From a candidate division TA06 bacterium (lineage in GTDB: Bacteria > Hydrothermota > DG-26 > E44-bin18 > JADFOU01): DNA of 8,710 nucleotides. The DNA is taken from contig JADFOU010000071.1 in NCBI GenBank assembly GCA_022562655.1, positions 1 to 8,710 on the forward strand, read 5' to 3'. The stretch's first letter is position 1, and the number at the start of each line of letters is the position of its first letter. The position numbers were made by a program, and so were the translations under genes. Under the pieces are notes generated by a model that was not told the origin of the DNA, did not search any database, and was given only the letters and a program-made list of their open reading frames with translations. Shown piece after piece: positions 6,337 to 8,710 of the stretch.

Positions 6337-7269
6337 TCACCTCCCCGAACTCGTCTTCAGATATTTAAAGAAATCGGAGTCCGTGGTGAGGATGAGCCAG
6401 GTATCCTTACCGATCGCCTCCGGATAGGACTCCAGGGCCTTGAGAAAGGAGTAGAACTCCGGATCCCTGTTGTAGGCACTGGCATAGATCCGGGTCGACT
6501 TCCCATCCGCCTTTCCCTTGATCTTCTGTGATATTTTATAAGCCTCCGAGGTAATCTCCTTGAGATCTCTCTCCATATCCCCCAAAATCTTCGACCGCTC
6601 TCCCTGCCCCTCGGAACGGTACTGCTCCGCAATCCGCTCCCGTTCCGCGATCATCCTCGAAAAGACCTTCTGCCTGACGCTCTGGACATAGTTGATCCGC
6701 TTAATCCGAACATCCACCAGTTCAATCCCATACTGGGGGACCAATTCCCTTGCCTTTGCCAGGATATCCCGGGTGAGTTTTTCCCGCCCCACTTTGATTT
6801 CCACCACTTCCCTCTCAATCTCCTCCCCCTCTGACTGGACCAGAGGTCGGTTTGAGCTTTTTACCGCCTCAATCAGGAGTTGCTCGGTGATATAATCCCT
6901 CACCGCCGCATCGATCACATTGTCCAGCCTCGCCTGTGCGCCCAACTCATCCCGGACCGATTGAAGGAATTTCAAGGGGTCGGCGATCCGCCACCGGGCA
7001 TAGGTATCCACCCAGATGAACTTCTTATCCTTCGTGGGAATCTGGGTCGCCCGGCCATCCCATTCCAAGATCCGCTTCTCAAAAAAGGTTGCCTGCTGCA
7101 CGAACGGGACCTTCATATGGAGCCCTGGATCTCTCACCACCCGGACCGGTTTCCCGAACTGGGTGATCACCGCCAGCTCCACCTCAAGCACCGTGTAGAA
7201 GCTTCCGCTGATAAGGAGGAGACCGACGATGACGATGACCCCAACGACAATCAACGTAACATTCTTCAT
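6337..7269 (-). CDS. hflC: HflC, SPFH/prohibitin-family membrane protease regulator
   Basis: A 310-aa partner of HflK. In studied bacteria the HflKC complex forms a cage around FtsH in the inner membrane and modulates its proteolysis of membrane proteins. An N-terminal transmembrane helix (4-22, LIVVGVIVIVGLLLISG) is followed by the SPFH domain: VLEVELAVITQFGKPVR (27-43), DPGLHMKVPF (47-56), WVDTYARWRIADPLKF (86-101), GIELVDVRIKRINYV (181-195). A charged coiled-coil (about 200-250) and a C-terminal region with SAYNRDPEFYSFLKALESY (264-282), conserved in HflC, complete it. Length is close to the E. coli protein (334). ATG at 7269 overlaps the hflK stop by 4 bp (ATGA), so translation is probably coupled. 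The ribosome site aaaggaggggg is encoded by the Gly/Lys tail of HflK. Confidence 0.95.
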   Translation of the reverse strand: MKNVTLIVVGVIVIVGLLLISGSFYTVLEVELAVITQFGKPVRVVRDPGLHMKVPFVQQATFFEKRILEWDGRATQIPTKDKKFIWVDTYARWRIADPLKFLQSVRDELGAQARLDNVIDAAVRDYITEQLLIEAVKSSNRPLVQSEGEEIEREVVEIKVGREKLTRDILAKARELVPQYGIELVDVRIKRINYVQSVRQKVFSRMIAERERIAEQYRSEGQGERSKILGDMERDLKEITSEAYKISQKIKGKADGKSTRIYASAYNRDPEFYSFLKALESYPEAIGKDTWLILTTDSDFFKYLKTSSGR

Positions 7270-8267
7270 TTTCCCCCTCCTTTCCCGCCATACATGTCCC
7301 CTAAGGGGAGAAGCCGGAGGATTCCCTTCTCCTTCTCATCCACAATATACTTCCGCTCCACATTGGGAAGGACCTCCGCCATCGTCTCCATATAGAGGCG
7401 TCTCCGGGTCACATTTTTGGCTAGGGAATATTGTCTCCAGAGAGAGACGAATCGTGACGCATCTCCTTCTGCCCGGTTTACTCGATCAATGGCATATCCC
7501 TCCGCCTCCTTGATCATCTTCTCCGCATCCCCTCTCGCCTTGGGGACGGCAGTGTTATACTCCTTCATCGCCTCATTGACCAACTGTTCCCTCTCTTGCT
7601 TTGCCTCGTTGACCGAGTTGAAGGCGGGCTTCACCGGGTCAGGTGGGTTCACATCCTGAAGTTTCACCGTCACGATCTGAATCCCGGACTCGTAGGAATC
7701 CAAGACCTTTTGCATAATCTGCCCTGCCTCCTCCCCCACCTGAATCCGTTCGATCGTCAGGACCCCGTCCACGCTCCTATCCCCCACCACCTGCCGCATC
7801 GCCGCCTCCGAGACATCCCGGATCGTCTCATCCGGATTTCGCACGTTGAAGAGAAAGGCCCGGGGGTCCTTCACCTTATACTGGACGATCCAGTCCACCA
7901 CCACCACATTCAGGTCCCCGGTCAGCATCAGAGACTCTTCCAAAAGCCCCTCTTTACTCCGGATCGTTCGAACCCCGGGTCGCCCGGTTCGGAACCCAAA
8001 CTCCTGACTCAAGATCCGAGTCACCGGGACCTTGAGCGACTTGTCAATCCCGAAAGGGATCTTCATATGGAGACCCGGCGGGGTCGTACGCGAATACTTC
8101 CCAAACCGCATAATCACCGCTACCGAGTCTGCCTCCACCGAGTAGAAAGAGGAGGCAAGAAAGGCGATGCCCACGATGACGAGCACCCCAATGCCGACAA
8201 GCTTCCCCATTTTTTGGGGTGGAATCTTTTTCAGATATTCTTCAATATTGATCTCTTCAAAAGCCAT
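7266..8267 (-). CDS. hflK: HflK, SPFH/prohibitin-family membrane protease regulator
   Basis: A 333-aa HflK. After about 20 cytoplasmic residues comes one transmembrane helix (22-41, KLVGIGVLVIVGIAFLASSF), then the periplasmic SPFH domain: ADSVAVIMRFGKY (46-58), PPGLHMKIPFGID (63-75), DLNVVVVDWIVQYKVKDP (118-135). The HflK hallmark LQDVNPPDPVKPAFNSVNEA (203-222) is followed by a long charged coiled-coil (about 222-275) with AEGDASRF (267-274). It is shorter than E. coli HflK (419 aa), mainly because it lacks the long Gly-rich cytoplasmic N-terminal tail. The C-terminus is a short Gly/Lys tail. ATG at 8267 follows ttaggaggaggag, a very strong Shine-Dalgarno at close range. It is first in a two-gene operon with hflC. 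FtsH is not in the window. Confidence 0.95.
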   Translation of the reverse strand: MAFEEINIEEYLKKIPPQKMGKLVGIGVLVIVGIAFLASSFYSVEADSVAVIMRFGKYSRTTPPGLHMKIPFGIDKSLKVPVTRILSQEFGFRTGRPGVRTIRSKEGLLEESLMLTGDLNVVVVDWIVQYKVKDPRAFLFNVRNPDETIRDVSEAAMRQVVGDRSVDGVLTIERIQVGEEAGQIMQKVLDSYESGIQIVTVKLQDVNPPDPVKPAFNSVNEAKQEREQLVNEAMKEYNTAVPKARGDAEKMIKEAEGYAIDRVNRAEGDASRFVSLWRQYSLAKNVTRRRLYMETMAEVLPNVERKYIVDEKEKGILRLLPLGDMYGGKGGGK

Positions 8268-8285
8268 CTCCTCCTCCTAAATCTT

Positions 8286-8317
8286 GGTTAAATGGTTAAA
8301 TCGTAAAATAGTTAAAT
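8286..8317. repeat. 8-bp tandem repeat in the hflK leader
   Basis: Four octamers in exact register: ggttaaat, ggttaaat, cgtaaaat, agttaaat. They lie between the proposed hflK promoter and its start codon, so they would be transcribed in the 5' leader. A further ggttaaa occurs at 8361-8367. Simple repeats of this type often mark spacers in uncultured bacterial genomes. Confidence 0.65.
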
Positions 8318-8325
8318 TTAAAAAT

Positions 8326-8356
8326 GCACCGGAGATACGCAGAGAATACAGAGAAA
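8326..8356. repeat. Imperfect gcagaga-type simple repeat
   Basis: The stretch runs gcaccggagatacgcagag and then aatacagagaa, with imperfect repetition of acgcagaga and atacagaga. It resembles the dispersed cgcagaga-rich elements seen between genes in many metagenome-derived genomes. It does not encode anything recognisable. Confidence 0.45.
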
Positions 8357-8407
8357 GGATGGTTAAAGGGTTAGAATCTTATAATCTTGAATTTGGAACT
8401 ACACTGG

Positions 8408-8436
8408 AGTTTATCCTGAAAAAAAAGAAATGTCAA
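8408..8436 (-). promoter_or_regulatory. Sigma-70-type promoter for hflK-hflC
   Basis: On the minus strand a perfect -35 TTGACA (8436-8431) is followed by a 17-bp spacer and a -10 TAAACT (8413-8408, 4 of 6 matches to TATAAT). It lies just downstream of the terminator of the preceding gene (8459-8486), as expected for an independent operon. The predicted transcript would have a leader of roughly 130 bases before the hflK ATG. Confidence 0.55.
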
Positions 8437-8458
8437 GTATAAATGACTCCCCTTTTAT

Positions 8459-8486
8459 AAAAAAAAAGAGGCCGGGTCTCCCAGCC
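8459..8486 (-). terminator. Intrinsic terminator of the gene entering from the right
   Basis: On the minus strand ggctggg-aga-cccggcc (8486-8470) forms a 7-bp, GC-rich stem with one G-U pair and a triloop. TC and nine T follow (8467-8459). It is about 64 bases after the stop of the partial membrane-protein gene. Confidence 0.85.
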
Positions 8487-8549
8487 TTTGACAGTCCCCT
8501 CTTCACCGGGGAAAATTCTACAATTTGATTGGAAATATCGAAGGGAAAA

Positions 8550-8710
8550 TTAGAACCAGGCGTTGGGGTCTTTGAGTACGAAGAGGCCGATGAAGCCCTT
8601 TAATTGCCACTCCCACCATCGCCAATTGACGTAGTAGATATGAAGAAAAACAAGTGTTGCAAGAATGACCCTGGCGGGTCTTTTGGCTAAAAGGATCCCA
8701 ATCCAATGTG
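8550..8710 (-). CDS. C-terminal end of an unrecognised membrane protein (5' part outside the window)
   Basis: On the minus strand one frame is open from the right edge to a TAA at 8552-8550, giving 52 residues. It starts HWIGILLAKRPARVILATL, continues VFLHIYYVNWRWWEWQLKGF and ends IGLFVLKDPNAWF. A basic RPAR precedes a hydrophobic segment (VILATLVFLHIYYV), then a Trp-rich amphipathic part and a second hydrophobic patch, as expected at the end of an integral membrane protein. I prefer this frame over the neighbouring 62-codon open frame on the same strand (8706-8518), which is Arg/His/Pro/Cys-rich and featureless, because the composition is protein-like and the stop is followed by a strong terminator. 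The family is not recognised. Confidence 0.6.
   Translation of the reverse strand, partial: HWIGILLAKRPARVILATLVFLHIYYVNWRWWEWQLKGFIGLFVLKDPNAWF

Noticed and set aside
7596..8291. Long plus-strand open frame opposite hflK
   Set aside because: It is His/Pro/Arg-rich antisense shadow of a gene with strong family motifs.
8518..8706. 62-codon open frame on the minus strand
   Set aside because: Its translation is Arg/His/Pro/Cys-rich with no recognisable feature. The neighbouring frame gives a coherent membrane-protein C-terminus, with its stop placed before a strong terminator.
1..8710. tRNA, rRNA, insertion sequence or CRISPR array
   Set aside because: No cloverleaf, rRNA-like stretch, transposase motif or repeat-spacer pattern was seen on either strand by eye. 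A tRNAscan/Infernal run would be needed to exclude small RNAs.

Overview
The window is bacterial and looks like part of a genome from a little-studied phylum. The clues are a surface protein with a FlgD-like/T9SS-type C-terminal sorting domain, an SbsA-type Ig lipoprotein, an hflK-hflC pair, and an IPCT/DIPPS fusion enzyme best known from thermophiles. Short simple-sequence repeats of the kind scattered between genes in many uncultured lineages are also present. I cannot name the taxon. Candidate phyla around the FCB/WOR-3/KSB1/Latescibacteria grouping would fit.

Layout: (1) bases 2-1396, plus strand: the 3' part of a modular secreted protein. Its first ~64 codons instead resemble an aminoglycoside-phosphotransferase-like kinase, so the reading frame looks chimeric. 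It ends at a strong hairpin terminator. (2) 1490-2542, minus: an Ig-like lipoprotein. (3) 2543-2671: a palindrome-rich spacer with a terminator for the next gene. (4) 2672-3493, minus: a SAM-dependent methyltransferase. (5) 3620-4654, minus: a membrane fatty-acid desaturase. (6) 4766-6097, minus: inositol-1-phosphate cytidylyltransferase fused to a CDP-alcohol phosphatidyltransferase. (7) 6337-8267, minus: hflC and hflK overlapping by 4 bp, with a plausible sigma-70 promoter at 8408-8436 and a repeat-bearing leader. (8) 8550-8710, minus: the C-terminal end of an unrecognised membrane protein, followed by its own terminator at 8459-8486.

How the genes fit together: the middle block (methyltransferase, desaturase, inositol-phosphate enzyme) has a membrane-lipid or compatible-solute flavour. 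The gaps of 111-126 bp mean co-transcription is not assured. hflKC form a separate membrane-quality-control unit that acts with FtsH, which is not in the window. The two plus/minus neighbours at the left end are envelope proteins, probably unrelated in transcription.

The points most worth checking are the apparent kinase/beta-propeller junction near 218-235, a simple heptanucleotide repeat that adds a loop to the sorting domain, and the pairing of an oxygen-dependent desaturase with an enzyme typical of thermophile solute synthesis.
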